A stretch of 64,000 bases of DNA from an uncultured Victivallales bacterium (lineage in GTDB: Bacteria; Verrucomicrobiota; Lentisphaeria; Victivallales; UBA1829): assembly GCA_934661375.1 (NCBI GenBank), contig CAKUJH010000001.1, forward strand, positions 133,014-197,013, read 5' to 3'. This document shows, piece by piece, positions 24,998 to 33,516 of the stretch. The position numbers were made by a program, and so were the translations under genes. How positions within the stretch are numbered: the stretch's first letter is position 1; every line of letters begins with the position of its first letter. The notes under the pieces were generated by a model that was given only the letters and a program-made list of their open reading frames with translations, was not told the origin of the DNA and searched no databases.

Positions 24998-25888
24998 TTA
25001 TATTTCCAAAAAAGCAAGTAAAGTATTCTTGCCAAGAAAGAAAATAAACAGGAAAATGGGAGCTGTCATAAACAGACTGTCCACTAGGTCATATACTCCG
25101 CCGATGCCGGGAATGGCATGTCCGGAATCCTTAATGCCTGCCGCCCGTTTGATGACGGATTCCGCCAGATCCCCTGCCATTCCTCCGAAGAAAAAGAGAA
25201 TGCTAACAATGAAAATACCCGCAATATTGGGAATCAGTCCGAACCAGCAATGAAAACCCCAGCACAGAAGGGTCGTAATGATCAGCCCCCCGGCCGCTCC
25301 TTCCCAGGATTTTCCCGGACTGATGGACGGCACCATTTTATGATTGCCGCCTTTCAGCAGTCTGTTGGAAAGAGTTCCCGTAATATAAGCGCCAATATCT
25401 CCTATTTTTGTCATCAGAACAAAGAACAGAAAAATAATGTTATATTTTCCATATGTTTCCAGTCCCATATAATAAATGGACACTATCATAAAAATCGGAA
25501 TTAATATAAAAATATACAAAGCAATGGAATGAAACAGCTTTCGTATTCTTTCCGCCTTATTTTCTGTAAACAGCAGATAAAGAATACAGCCGATGGAACA
25601 GATAAAAAACAAAGACATAACAATACTGGTTATAATGTAATTATTTGAATTTTCCGGTATAGACATATTGAACAGAAAAACAGATAAAACAGTCATAAAC
25701 TGTACTGTTTTATCAAAAACTTCCATATTCAGCTTTTTGAATATGACACACATTTCCCTTGTCAGGAAAAAGGTAAGCAGAGTGGAAAAAATCCAGAAAA
25801 TCCATACATTATACGGATGCGGAGCAAAAATCATGCCGCCGAAAAGAGAAAGCAGTACAATACTGCTGCATAATCTGGGAATAAACAT
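24998..25888 (-). CDS. cdsA: phosphatidate cytidylyltransferase (CDP-diglyceride synthase)
   Basis: 296 residues, about eight membrane helices. The C-terminal signature is intact: PSISPGKSWEGAAGGLI, FFGGMAGDLAESVIKRAAGIKD and IPGIGGVYDLVDSL, the CdsA catalytic region. Makes CDP-diacylglycerol from phosphatidate and CTP in the inner membrane. The ATG at 25888 follows GAGGACG and lies 1 bp after the uppS stop. uppS-cdsA is the standard gene order. Confidence 0.93.
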   Translation of the reverse strand: MFIPRLCSSIVLLSLFGGMIFAPHPYNVWIFWIFSTLLTFFLTREMCVIFKKLNMEVFDKTVQFMTVLSVFLFNMSIPENSNNYIITSIVMSLFFICSIGCILYLLFTENKAERIRKLFHSIALYIFILIPIFMIVSIYYMGLETYGKYNIIFLFFVLMTKIGDIGAYITGTLSNRLLKGGNHKMVPSISPGKSWEGAAGGLIITTLLCWGFHCWFGLIPNIAGIFIVSILFFFGGMAGDLAESVIKRAAGIKDSGHAIPGIGGVYDLVDSLFMTAPIFLFIFFLGKNTLLAFLEI

Positions 25889-25889
25889 A

Positions 25890-26600
25890 TCAACGTCCTC
25901 CAAATCTGCGATTGCGGTTCTGATAGCTTGCAATCGCCCTGTCCAACTCATTCACGTCAAAATCCGGCCAGTAAGTACTGGTGGCATAGAGTTCCGAATA
26001 GGAAAGTTCCCACAGCAGAAAATTGCTGAGACGCAGTTCTCCGCTGGTGCGGATCAGCAGATCCGGATCCGGCACTTCCGGATGATAAAGATATTGTGCA
26101 AACAGTTTTTCATCAACCTGTTCCGCCTTTATTTTTCCTGCGGCGGCATCCGCGGCAATCCTGGCGGCGGCATCTGCAATTTCCGCACGTCCGCCGTAAT
26201 TCAATGCCAGAATCATCGTTGCAACATAATCCGCGGAGGTTTCCCGGATGGCGTTCTTCAATTTATTCCGGGCTTTTTCCGGCAATCCTTCCATTCTGCC
26301 GGTAACCAGGAGACGCACCCTGTTCTTCTTCAGCACTTCAAGATTGGCGTCTATGAATTCGGAAAGCAATTCCATCAGAGCATCCACTTCCTCTTTGGAA
26401 CGTTTCCAGTTTTCCGTGCTGAACGCATAAAGCGTAACATATTCAACACCAACATCTTTCAGATTCTCCAGCAGGGTTTTGACCGCCATGGCTCCGGCGC
26501 GGTGTCCTTCCACCCGTTCCAGACCGTGCTGCTCTGCCCAGCGTCCGTTGCCGTCCATGATGATGGCTATGTGTTTCGGAATGTTCTTACCGTTTTCCAT
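25890..26600 (-). CDS. uppS: undecaprenyl diphosphate synthase
   Basis: 236 residues. IAIIMDGNGRWA with the catalytic Asp, EGHRAGAMAVK, YAFSTENWKRS, ILALNYGGRAEI and DLLIRTSGELRLSNFLLWE are the conserved blocks of cis-prenyltransferases. Builds the C55 lipid carrier for peptidoglycan and O-antigen. The ATG at 26600 has GGAGG nine bases before it; the ATG at 26609 sits too close to that site. Overlaps the end of gmhA by 14 bp. Confidence 0.95.
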   Translation of the reverse strand: MENGKNIPKHIAIIMDGNGRWAEQHGLERVEGHRAGAMAVKTLLENLKDVGVEYVTLYAFSTENWKRSKEEVDALMELLSEFIDANLEVLKKNRVRLLVTGRMEGLPEKARNKLKNAIRETSADYVATMILALNYGGRAEIADAAARIAADAAAGKIKAEQVDEKLFAQYLYHPEVPDPDLLIRTSGELRLSNFLLWELSYSELYATSTYWPDFDVNELDRAIASYQNRNRRFGGR

Positions 26601-27237
26601 AAAAAGCATCCTCCAGCATCATGCAGAGACAATGATACAGCGGCAGGTGATATTCCTGCACTTTGAATGTTTCCGATTCCGGAGCACGAAGGATCAGATC
26701 GGCAAATTCTTCGCAGATTCCATGTTTCAGTCCGGTAAACAGAACCGTAACAATGCCTTTGGCGCGAGCCACTTTGAAAGCATTGCAGATATTGGCTGCG
26801 CCGCCGGATGTGCTGATTCCGATCATGACGTCGCCGGAACGCCCCAGCGCAAAAAGCTGCTGGGCATAAATCATATCCGGGTCAACATCATTCATATATG
26901 CCGTATTCAGAGCCGGATGGGAAATCAGCGAAATGCAGCGCAGTCCCATCTGCAGTTTTCCGGCAAGCTGGCTGTCTCCCGTTTTATCCGTCATTTCTTT
27001 GGCAAGTTCTGCTGAAAGCGGACGGCGCAGCAGAAATCCCTTCATCAGTTCCCCGGCAATGTGCTCGCAGTCGGCGGCACTGCCGCCATTTCCGGCACAA
27101 AATAAGATTTTGTCATTGAAAAAACTGTTTTTGATAGTAAAATACACTCTATCGAGACTTTCGGCGGCACTTTCAAGAGCCGGATATCTCGTGACCAGCT
27201 CTTTGATATATCGTTCTGCTGTGTTGTCAGTAAACAT
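26587..27237 (-). CDS. gmhA: sedoheptulose 7-phosphate isomerase (phosphoheptose isomerase)
   Basis: 216 residues, SIS fold. ILFCAGNGGSAADCEHIAGE is the GmhA signature including the zinc His, and DVMIGISTSGGAANICNAF and PLYHCLCMMLED follow. First committed step of ADP-heptose synthesis for LPS core; hldD from the same route is at the start of the window. An insertion around residue 70 (FLLRRPLSAELAKEM) is also found in some PVC and Bacteroidota forms. Heads a gmhA-uppS-cdsA operon, divergent from dnaN. Confidence 0.9.
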   Translation of the reverse strand: MFTDNTAERYIKELVTRYPALESAAESLDRVYFTIKNSFFNDKILFCAGNGGSAADCEHIAGELMKGFLLRRPLSAELAKEMTDKTGDSQLAGKLQMGLRCISLISHPALNTAYMNDVDPDMIYAQQLFALGRSGDVMIGISTSGGAANICNAFKVARAKGIVTVLFTGLKHGICEEFADLILRAPESETFKVQEYHLPLYHCLCMMLEDAFYGKR

Positions 27238-27381
27238 GTTGATAACCCTGTTGAATAATGTTAGAAACCTGTTGTCAGTTTTTATGACTATCAATAGAGC
27301 ATAACTTATTGAAAAAATCAAAACAAAATCTTAACATATTGGAAAAATTTAGATTGAGTTTGATTTTAAAGGTTATTCACA
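27237..27381. promoter_or_regulatory. AT-rich region with DnaA-box-like sites, possible replication-origin part
   Basis: Between divergent gmhA and dnaN. TTATTCACA (27373-27381) fits the DnaA-box consensus TTATNCACA exactly and touches the dnaN -35. On the other strand TTATCAACA (27237-27245) is one base off and TTATTCAACA (27249-27258) has one extra base. The intervening ~110 bp are very AT-rich, with several short A/T runs. dnaA is not adjacent, so this may be an oriC half-site or just DnaA control of dnaN. Confidence 0.4.
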
Positions 27382-27384
27382 GTA

Positions 27385-27412
27385 TTGACATCTATAATAG
27401 TAATGATATATT
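27385..27412 (+). promoter_or_regulatory. promoter of dnaN
   Basis: TTGACA (27385-27390), 16-bp spacer, TATATT (27407-27412) followed by ACC, 45 bp ahead of the dnaN ATG. A DnaA-box-like site ends 4 bp upstream of the -35. Confidence 0.7.
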
Positions 27413-27456
27413 ACCTTTAAAAGAACTGAATTAAATAACCAATATAAGGGGTCAAC

Positions 27457-28557
27457 ATGAAAGTAAATGTGAAGAAAGACGCGTTTTTCAAAGCGCTCCA
27501 GAAAGTCAGCAATATCATTGGAAGCAAAACGACTCTTCCTGTTTTGGCAAACGTGCTGCTGGAAGCAGACAACGGAAAACTGACTCTGACCACTACGGAT
27601 CTGGAACTGCGCATTGTAACTTCCATTGACGCAGAAATCGAAATTCCCGGAAGCACGACTCTGCCCGCCAAGCGTCTGCTGGGACTGGTTTCCAAATTCA
27701 AAGGGGAAAATGTTCTTCTGGAATCCAATGAGAAACATCATACCCAGATCTCCTGCGGCACTGCCAATTTCATGATACTGGGACTGTCTCCGGAAGATTT
27801 CCCTGTTCCCGTGGAATTCGAAATGAAACGTTCCCTCAAAATCAAACAGAGCGACTTTGCCCGTATTCTCGACCGTATTTCCTATGCTGTCAGCATGGAC
27901 GATTCCCGCAAAGTGCTTCAGGGCGTTCTGCTGTCCGTCAAGGAAGGCAACCTGACCGCAGTCGCCACCGACGGCAAACGTCTGGCTCTGGTGGAAAAAC
28001 AGCTGGAAGACCTGGCGGAAGGTTCCGACGGCGATGTGATCATCACTATCAAGGTTGCCAACGAAGTCAAGCGTATGCTGGAAAAAGACGGCGAAGTTAT
28101 TATGGACATCGGTGAAAAACAGGTTCTGTTCAAACTGAAGGAAACCATGATCTATTCCAAACTGATTGAAGGCAATTATCCGAATTACCGTCAGGTCATT
28201 CCTGCCAGTTTCAGCAAGAATATCATTGTTCCCAGCACGGATTTTGTGGATGCTCTGGAAATTGTCAGTGTTCCGCTGTTCGACGCTTCTTCGTCCTTCG
28301 TCAAAATCACTTTCATGCAGAACAAACTTCTGTTTGAAGCCAACAGCAATATCGGTGAAGGTAAGGAATACATCAATATTGATTATACCGAACCGGAAGA
28401 AATTTCTCTTTCGTTCAACCCGCAGTTTCTTTCCGATCCGTTCAAACATATCGGGGTGGACAAGGTTACGGTCAAAATCAATGATGCCTACAGCCCGATT
28501 GCCCTGGAAAGCGGCGACGGCTTCCTGTATGTCATCATGCCGATGAGAAGCAAATAA
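27457..28557 (+). CDS. dnaN: DNA polymerase III beta sliding clamp
   Basis: 366 residues with three clamp repeats. Start MKVNVKKDAFFKALQKVSNI, TTLPVLANVLLEA, KRLLGLVSKF, DDSRKVLQGVLL, VATDGKRLALVE and the conserved C-terminal VIMPMRSK leave no doubt. Ring-shaped processivity factor of the replisome. Followed by recF after 83 bp. dnaA, which often precedes dnaN, is not here; a heptose/lipid operon takes its place. Confidence 0.97.
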   Translation: MKVNVKKDAFFKALQKVSNIIGSKTTLPVLANVLLEADNGKLTLTTTDLELRIVTSIDAEIEIPGSTTLPAKRLLGLVSKFKGENVLLESNEKHHTQISCGTANFMILGLSPEDFPVPVEFEMKRSLKIKQSDFARILDRISYAVSMDDSRKVLQGVLLSVKEGNLTAVATDGKRLALVEKQLEDLAEGSDGDVIITIKVANEVKRMLEKDGEVIMDIGEKQVLFKLKETMIYSKLIEGNYPNYRQVIPASFSKNIIVPSTDFVDALEIVSVPLFDASSSFVKITFMQNKLLFEANSNIGEGKEYINIDYTEPEEISLSFNPQFLSDPFKHIGVDKVTVKINDAYSPIALESGDGFLYVIMPMRSK

Positions 28558-28640
28558 TATCTGCTGCCCAGAAACTCTCTGTTCCGGTCGGGATGAATAT
28601 TCCGGCCGGCGGATTTTCTTTGCCCGGATGAGACGGATAT

Positions 28641-29717
28641 ATGATCGTAGAGGCGTTGAATCTTGAGAATTTCAGAAACTTCAGCCGCGCTGGTTTGAAT
28701 TTTTCCTGTTCTTCCGTTTTTTTTGAAGGAGCCAACGGACAGGGCAAAACTTCTTTGCTGGAAGCGGTGTTCTATGCGGCGAATCTGCGTTCATTCCGGA
28801 CTTCCAAGCTGAATGAAATCAAAAAGATCGGTACGCCTTCCTTTCATGTATCATTGAAATTCAGGCGTCCGCAGGGATGGAGTTCTCTGCTGGAAGTGGA
28901 CGCCGGACAGGTCCGTACTTTGAGTGTGGACAGGGTTCCGGTCAGCCGTGCCAGTGATTTTACCGGAAAAATAAAGACGGTGGCATTTCTGCCGGACGAT
29001 CCGCTCATTGTCAGCGGACCTTCCGCCTTGCGCCGCCGGTTTTTCGATATGTTCATTTCCATGCTGGACAGAAATTATTTTTCCGCCCTGCAGAATTATT
29101 CCCAGGCATTGCGTTCCCGTAATTTTCTGCTGAAAAACAGAAACCGGGATATGGATATATTGAATTCCTATTCCGCAGTTCTGGCGGCGGCGGGTGCTGA
29201 AATTGTCCGGATCAGAAAAGAATATGTGAGTTCCGTTTCCGAAGTGATGAGACGTCTTTTTGCGGAACTTTACCCTGCTCTTTCCAATTTTCAGATTTGG
29301 ATGCGTTACGTTCGCGAAACCGAAGAAAAAGAAACATATCTGAAGAAAATAACGGCAGATATTCCGCGGGATTGTCTGCGCGGACAGACTTCCTTCGGTC
29401 CGCACCTGGATGATTTTGAATTCATATCGGATGACAAGCCGCTGCGTTCCTTCGGTTCACGCGGACAATGCCGGATGACCTCTTTGATTCTGAAGCTGGC
29501 GGAGCTGGAAACTGTCCGTCAGATGCAGGGGGCTTTGAAAGATACCGTGGTGCTGGTGGATGATGCCACGGCTGACCTGGATATACATGCACGCGAGGCT
29601 TTTCTTTCGAAAATACGGGATGCGGGACAGACTTTCTTTGCGTTTACGGAAATTCCGCCGGAATTCAAATCTGCGCAGAATGATGTTTTCCGGGTGGAAG
29701 CCGGAACAGTAAAATGA
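28641..29717 (+). CDS. recF: DNA replication/repair protein RecF
   Basis: 358 residues, SMC-like ATPase. Walker A in FFEGANGQGKTSLLEAVFYA, signature segment around QTSFGPHLDDFEF and SFGSRGQCRMTSLILKLAE, Walker B in TVVLVDDATADLD. Loads RecA with RecO and RecR at gaps. The ATG at 28641 begins directly MIVEALNLENFRNF. The dnaN-recF pair is conserved across bacteria. Confidence 0.95.
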   Translation: MIVEALNLENFRNFSRAGLNFSCSSVFFEGANGQGKTSLLEAVFYAANLRSFRTSKLNEIKKIGTPSFHVSLKFRRPQGWSSLLEVDAGQVRTLSVDRVPVSRASDFTGKIKTVAFLPDDPLIVSGPSALRRRFFDMFISMLDRNYFSALQNYSQALRSRNFLLKNRNRDMDILNSYSAVLAAAGAEIVRIRKEYVSSVSEVMRRLFAELYPALSNFQIWMRYVRETEEKETYLKKITADIPRDCLRGQTSFGPHLDDFEFISDDKPLRSFGSRGQCRMTSLILKLAELETVRQMQGALKDTVVLVDDATADLDIHAREAFLSKIRDAGQTFFAFTEIPPEFKSAQNDVFRVEAGTVK

Positions 29718-29726
29718 AATCTTTAT

Positions 29727-29754
29727 TTGATGTTTCCGTTTCAGGGGTTATATT
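29727..29754 (+). promoter_or_regulatory. promoter of lpxK
   Basis: TTGATG (29727-29732), 16-bp spacer, TATATT (29749-29754) followed by AC, 33 bp ahead of the chosen start. Confidence 0.6.
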
Positions 29755-29787
29755 ACTTTCTGAAATATAAAATGGAGTATGAACAGT

Positions 29788-30963
29788 ATGACCCTTCATG
29801 AACTGGGTGAAAATTTGGAGCAGTTTTTTCTGGATGTGATCCGGGAAAGACGGCATGATGCGGTGGGCAGTATTCTGAAGGGAATTCTGTTCATCGGTTC
29901 CAGATTTTACCGGAGGGCAGTTCAGTTCCGGCTGTGGATGTACTATAACCGGGTGATCCGCAACCGGGCTATCGGATGTCTGGTGGTCAGCATAGGCAAC
30001 CTTTCCTGCGGCGGAACGGGAAAAACCCCGGTGGTGGAGGTCTTTGCCCGCACCTTGAGTCAGAAAGGGCGCAAAGTAGCCATTCTGAGCCGCGGATACC
30101 GCAGCCGTGACAGGCGTTCCTTCTGGACAAAACTGCAGCAGAAGTTTTCTTCGGAAAAAATGGAAGTCCCGCCGCGGGTGGTTTCCGACGGAAAAAATCT
30201 TCTGCTGGAATCCATTACTGCCGGTGATGAACCGTTCATGCTGGCGTCCAATCTCAAGAATGTGGCGGTTCTGGTGGATAAGGACCGCGTCAAATCCGGG
30301 TTGTATGCCATTGAAAAATTCGGAACGGATACTCTGATTCTGGATGACGGTTTTCAATATCTGAATCTGAAAGCCCACATCAATATTCTGCTGGTGGATT
30401 CCACTTCTCCGTTTGACAATCATCATGTTCTGCCGCGCGGACTGCTCCGGGAACCCATCAAGAACATCCGCCGCGCCGATTATATTTTTTTGACCAAATC
30501 GGACGGTTCACCGCGTCTGCGGCATCTGAAAGCATTTCTCCGCCGGCAGAATCATCTGGCGGAAATCATTGAATGCTGTCATCGTCCGCAATACCTGGAA
30601 GATGTTTATCACCGCGGCAGCCGTGAACCTTTGAGTTTTCTGAAAGGAAAGAAAGTGGCTTCCATTTCCGCTATTGCCAATCCTGCCAGTTTCAATGCTT
30701 TTCTGAGCGAACTGGGGGGAGACATCGTGGAAGAAATTCATTTTGCCGACCATCACCGCTATCGTCAGCAGGAAATGATTGACTTCATCAACAAAGCCAA
30801 GAAAGCCGGTGCGGAACTGATCATGACCACGGAAAAGGATGCGGTGCGTATGCCGCGTCTGGACCGCCGGGACCTGCCGATTCTGTTTCTGCGCGTTCAG
30901 ATTGATATTCTGAGCGGACAGGAAAACTTTGATCAGTGCATTTCGCGTATCTGTTTCATTTAA
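29788..30963 (+). CDS. lpxK: tetraacyldisaccharide 4'-kinase
   Basis: 391 residues, longer than the usual ~330. The P-loop sits in CLVVSIGNLSCGGTGKTPVV, then AILSRGYRSR, GDEPFML, DTLILDDGFQYLNL, LLREPIKNIRRADY and FADHHRY. Phosphorylates the lipid A precursor at the inner membrane (lipid A step 6). The ~50 extra N-terminal residues contain a hydrophobic membrane-anchor region. The start at 29788 is preferred over 29779, where GGAG would be only 2 bases away. The last 8 bp overlap the convergent rsmG. Confidence 0.92.
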   Translation: MTLHELGENLEQFFLDVIRERRHDAVGSILKGILFIGSRFYRRAVQFRLWMYYNRVIRNRAIGCLVVSIGNLSCGGTGKTPVVEVFARTLSQKGRKVAILSRGYRSRDRRSFWTKLQQKFSSEKMEVPPRVVSDGKNLLLESITAGDEPFMLASNLKNVAVLVDKDRVKSGLYAIEKFGTDTLILDDGFQYLNLKAHINILLVDSTSPFDNHHVLPRGLLREPIKNIRRADYIFLTKSDGSPRLRHLKAFLRRQNHLAEIIECCHRPQYLEDVYHRGSREPLSFLKGKKVASISAIANPASFNAFLSELGGDIVEEIHFADHHRYRQQEMIDFINKAKKAGAELIMTTEKDAVRMPRLDRRDLPILFLRVQIDILSGQENFDQCISRICFI

Positions 30964-31621
30964 GCCTGATCTGCAGAAACAGGCGTGTTCCGGCATTTTC
31001 CGGCAGTTCGAAAGTTTCCGTGCCATGCCAGAATCCCTTTTTCCATTTTTTGAGAAACGGAATTTCTTCAGCATATTGATCAGGAGTCCGGTAAATGATC
31101 AATGATCCGCCCGGTTTGAGCAGTCCCAGAGCTTCTTTGATGAGAATATCTGCACTCGCTACGGCTCTGGCAAAAACAGCGTCGTAAGACCCCTTGTAAG
31201 GTTCTTTTCTGCCTAATTCATTGCCGCGTCCGTGAACACCGGTCAAATTATGAAGTCCTATTTTTTCAGCGGCATGATTGACGTAATCAATTTTTTTCCG
31301 GGTGGAATCAATGGAAGTGATGGTTGTTTCCGGAAAAGCCGCCGCCAGTACAAGCGAAGGAAATCCGGCTCCGCAGCCCAGATCCGCCAGTTTGTGCGGA
31401 CGGTTGAAAAGTTCAGAAAAAAATAATGCCGGAGACAATGAATCCGCCACATGCCGGCTCCAGAAACCGTCTTCCTTGATTGCGGTCAGATTGACCTGCC
31501 GGTTCATTTCATACAGAAAGTTACCCAGATTTTCCATTTTTTTCAGAAAATCCGCGGATTCACCTTTCAGACATCCGGCAATGAAATCTTTTATTTCACG
31601 GGAAGGTGCTGGAATACTCAT
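30956..31621 (-). CDS. rsmG: 16S rRNA (guanine-527-N7)-methyltransferase
   Basis: 221 residues. RQVNLTAI, HVADSLSPA, LADLGCGAGFPSLVLA (SAM-binding motif I), FARAVAS and GLLKPGGSLIIYR are the GidB/RsmG blocks. Methylates G527 of 16S rRNA. The ATG at 31621 overlaps the preceding gene's stop as TAATG, with GGGAGGG upstream. Last gene of the long leftward Tad/FHA/PEGA transcription unit. Confidence 0.93.
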   Translation of the reverse strand: MSIPAPSREIKDFIAGCLKGESADFLKKMENLGNFLYEMNRQVNLTAIKEDGFWSRHVADSLSPALFFSELFNRPHKLADLGCGAGFPSLVLAAAFPETTITSIDSTRKKIDYVNHAAEKIGLHNLTGVHGRGNELGRKEPYKGSYDAVFARAVASADILIKEALGLLKPGGSLIIYRTPDQYAEEIPFLKKWKKGFWHGTETFELPENAGTRLFLQIRLK

Positions 31622-32163
31622 TACAGAACCCTCCCCGCCTGCTGAACCAGTAATATCAAAGCGGATAATGACCAGAGAAAAGCCGCCGCTGCTCCTGTCC
31701 ATTTCCATTTTTTATTGCGGAACATGGCACGGAAAGAATCCCGCATCCAGTAAGGTTTTGCTGCTGTACATATGGCATAAGTGCCTGCTGCAAAACACAT
31801 AATGGCAAAGAAAGAACTTCCTGTCAAATCTGCATTGAATGATTCAGCCAGCATCCAGTGAGCCAGCAGAATCACTGCCCCCGCTGCTGCTCTGGCAAAC
31901 AGATGATCCAGATAACGCCAGCACAGAAAAGCCAGAACAAAAGCCGCCGGGACAAGCCAGTACAGATTGTTTTCCGGTGAAAAAAGCGGTTTTACATTGG
32001 GAATGAATGCCAGCAGTGCAATCAGCCCCGCTATTCCGCCTGCGGTTCTGTTCCGCGGCAGTTTTTCCCAGAAATTCAGATTCTTTTCATTTATCCGCAG
32101 AAAACAGATTCCCAGAAATAAAAAGAATACGGTGATGAACAGCAGTAATCCGGCAAACAGCAT
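31621..32163 (-). CDS. small integral membrane protein of unknown function
   Basis: 180 residues with about five hydrophobic segments (near 1-20, 42-58, 68-84, 90-105, 115-135 and 155-175). No motif I recognise. 27 bp after the PEGA lipoprotein gene and co-translated with rsmG. AAGGAA ribosome-binding site. Confidence 0.65.
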   Translation of the reverse strand: MLFAGLLLFITVFFLFLGICFLRINEKNLNFWEKLPRNRTAGGIAGLIALLAFIPNVKPLFSPENNLYWLVPAAFVLAFLCWRYLDHLFARAAAGAVILLAHWMLAESFNADLTGSSFFAIMCFAAGTYAICTAAKPYWMRDSFRAMFRNKKWKWTGAAAAFLWSLSALILLVQQAGRVL

Positions 32164-32190
32164 AAAAATTCCTTTGCAGTTGAATGTTTC

Positions 32191-33513
32191 TTATTCGGAG
32201 TCTTTCAATGTTTCCACTTTGGAAACGTCGTTTTTATTGATGGTGTACTGAACTCCCGGAGCCGGACCGAAAAGATAGGAATCATTCAGAACCTGAATCA
32301 TTCTTCCGGTTTCAGTTTCTCCGTTTTTACGGATGATCCGGGTATCGGGAATCCAGAGAGAAACATTGTCCAGCCGGACAATTTCCCCTTTTTTGATCTG
32401 GAAATGAATCGTTTTCTTTTGCGGCTTTCCCCGTTTGTGAGCAACGGAAAGCTGATGTTCACCCATGCTCAGATTGCGGAATTCCAATTTTTTGGAAATT
32501 CCGGGTGAAGCGGGATCTTTTTCGGAAATGCCGACAGGTTTGCCGTCCAGATAAAGTGCAACGCCCGCCGGCTGGGTGATAATATCAATACCGCCGGTAT
32601 TGCTGTCCATTTTCAGATTTACGTCCAGATTGCTTCCTGCCGGCAGATTCACTTTCCGGGTTACGGGATCGAAACCTTCCTTTTCCAGCCGGATATTGTA
32701 CGTGCCGGGTTTCTGATTTTTCAGGGTAAACGGAGTATTGCCGTAACTGCTGCCGTTGACGAAAACTCTGGCACCAACCGGATTGGAAACGATCCGGATG
32801 GAACCGGTTTTCACTTCCAGTTCTATGTTGGAAAGAACGGCAGCTGTTCCTTTCTTGACGTCCACATTCTGTGTAACGGAAACATAACCGTTCCGGCGCA
32901 GCTGAACAGAATGTCTGCCTTCTTCCACCTGTTCCTTGAAAGGAGTTCGTCCCATGACTTTTCCGTCGACAACTACTTCCGCATTGTTCGGTTTTGAAGT
33001 GATCTGGAGAGTTCCCATATTGGAAGTGAGATCAGCCTTGACCAGCTGCGGAACTGCGGAGTCTATTTTCCAGACAACAGATTGACGACTGAATCCGTAA
33101 CGGAAAAGTTCTGCTTTGTAACTTCCGTGCTGCAAAGCATTAATGACAACAGGAGTCATCCCCAGTTTTTTCCCTTGAAACTCCACTTCCGCCGCCGGGC
33201 TGCTGGTAATCATGACAGATGCTGTTTCCGGAACAAGATGTGCGGTTATCTCTTTCTGTTCTCCTTGCTTCAATTCAATTTTTTCCCAGTGATCCTTGTA
33301 TTTTTCCAAAGAAAATTTAATGATATAGGTATTGGGTGCAGCTTTCAGTTTCAAGGGGGTTCTGCCGGGTTCTTTTTCCCGGATGACCACAGCAGCTCCT
33401 TCCGGAACTGATTTCAGAATCAGCCGCGAAACCGGTTTTTCCGGTTTTTCAGAACAGGAAACCGCCAGCAGAGCGGCTGCAGTCAACAAAAAAACAGTGA
33501 AGATGTTTTTCAT
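32191..33513 (-). CDS. PEGA-domain lipoprotein
   Basis: 440 residues. Signal peptide with lipobox LAVSC (mature N-terminal Cys20), then about five tandem PEGA repeats of ~70 residues (LILKSVPEGAAVVI, VMITSSPAAEVEFQGKKLGM, LQITSKPNNAEVVVDGKVMG, IRIVSNPVGARVFVNGSSYG, IDIITQPAGVALYLDGKPVG), each ending in TP and a PGxYxIRLEKEG-like strand. PEGA domains are extracytoplasmic beta modules, often linked to Ser/Thr kinases or S-layers; the last ~50 residues differ. 3 bp after the FHA gene. Confidence 0.85.
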   Translation of the reverse strand: MKNIFTVFLLTAAALLAVSCSEKPEKPVSRLILKSVPEGAAVVIREKEPGRTPLKLKAAPNTYIIKFSLEKYKDHWEKIELKQGEQKEITAHLVPETASVMITSSPAAEVEFQGKKLGMTPVVINALQHGSYKAELFRYGFSRQSVVWKIDSAVPQLVKADLTSNMGTLQITSKPNNAEVVVDGKVMGRTPFKEQVEEGRHSVQLRRNGYVSVTQNVDVKKGTAAVLSNIELEVKTGSIRIVSNPVGARVFVNGSSYGNTPFTLKNQKPGTYNIRLEKEGFDPVTRKVNLPAGSNLDVNLKMDSNTGGIDIITQPAGVALYLDGKPVGISEKDPASPGISKKLEFRNLSMGEHQLSVAHKRGKPQKKTIHFQIKKGEIVRLDNVSLWIPDTRIIRKNGETETGRMIQVLNDSYLFGPAPGVQYTINKNDVSKVETLKDSE

Positions 33514-33516
33514 GGT

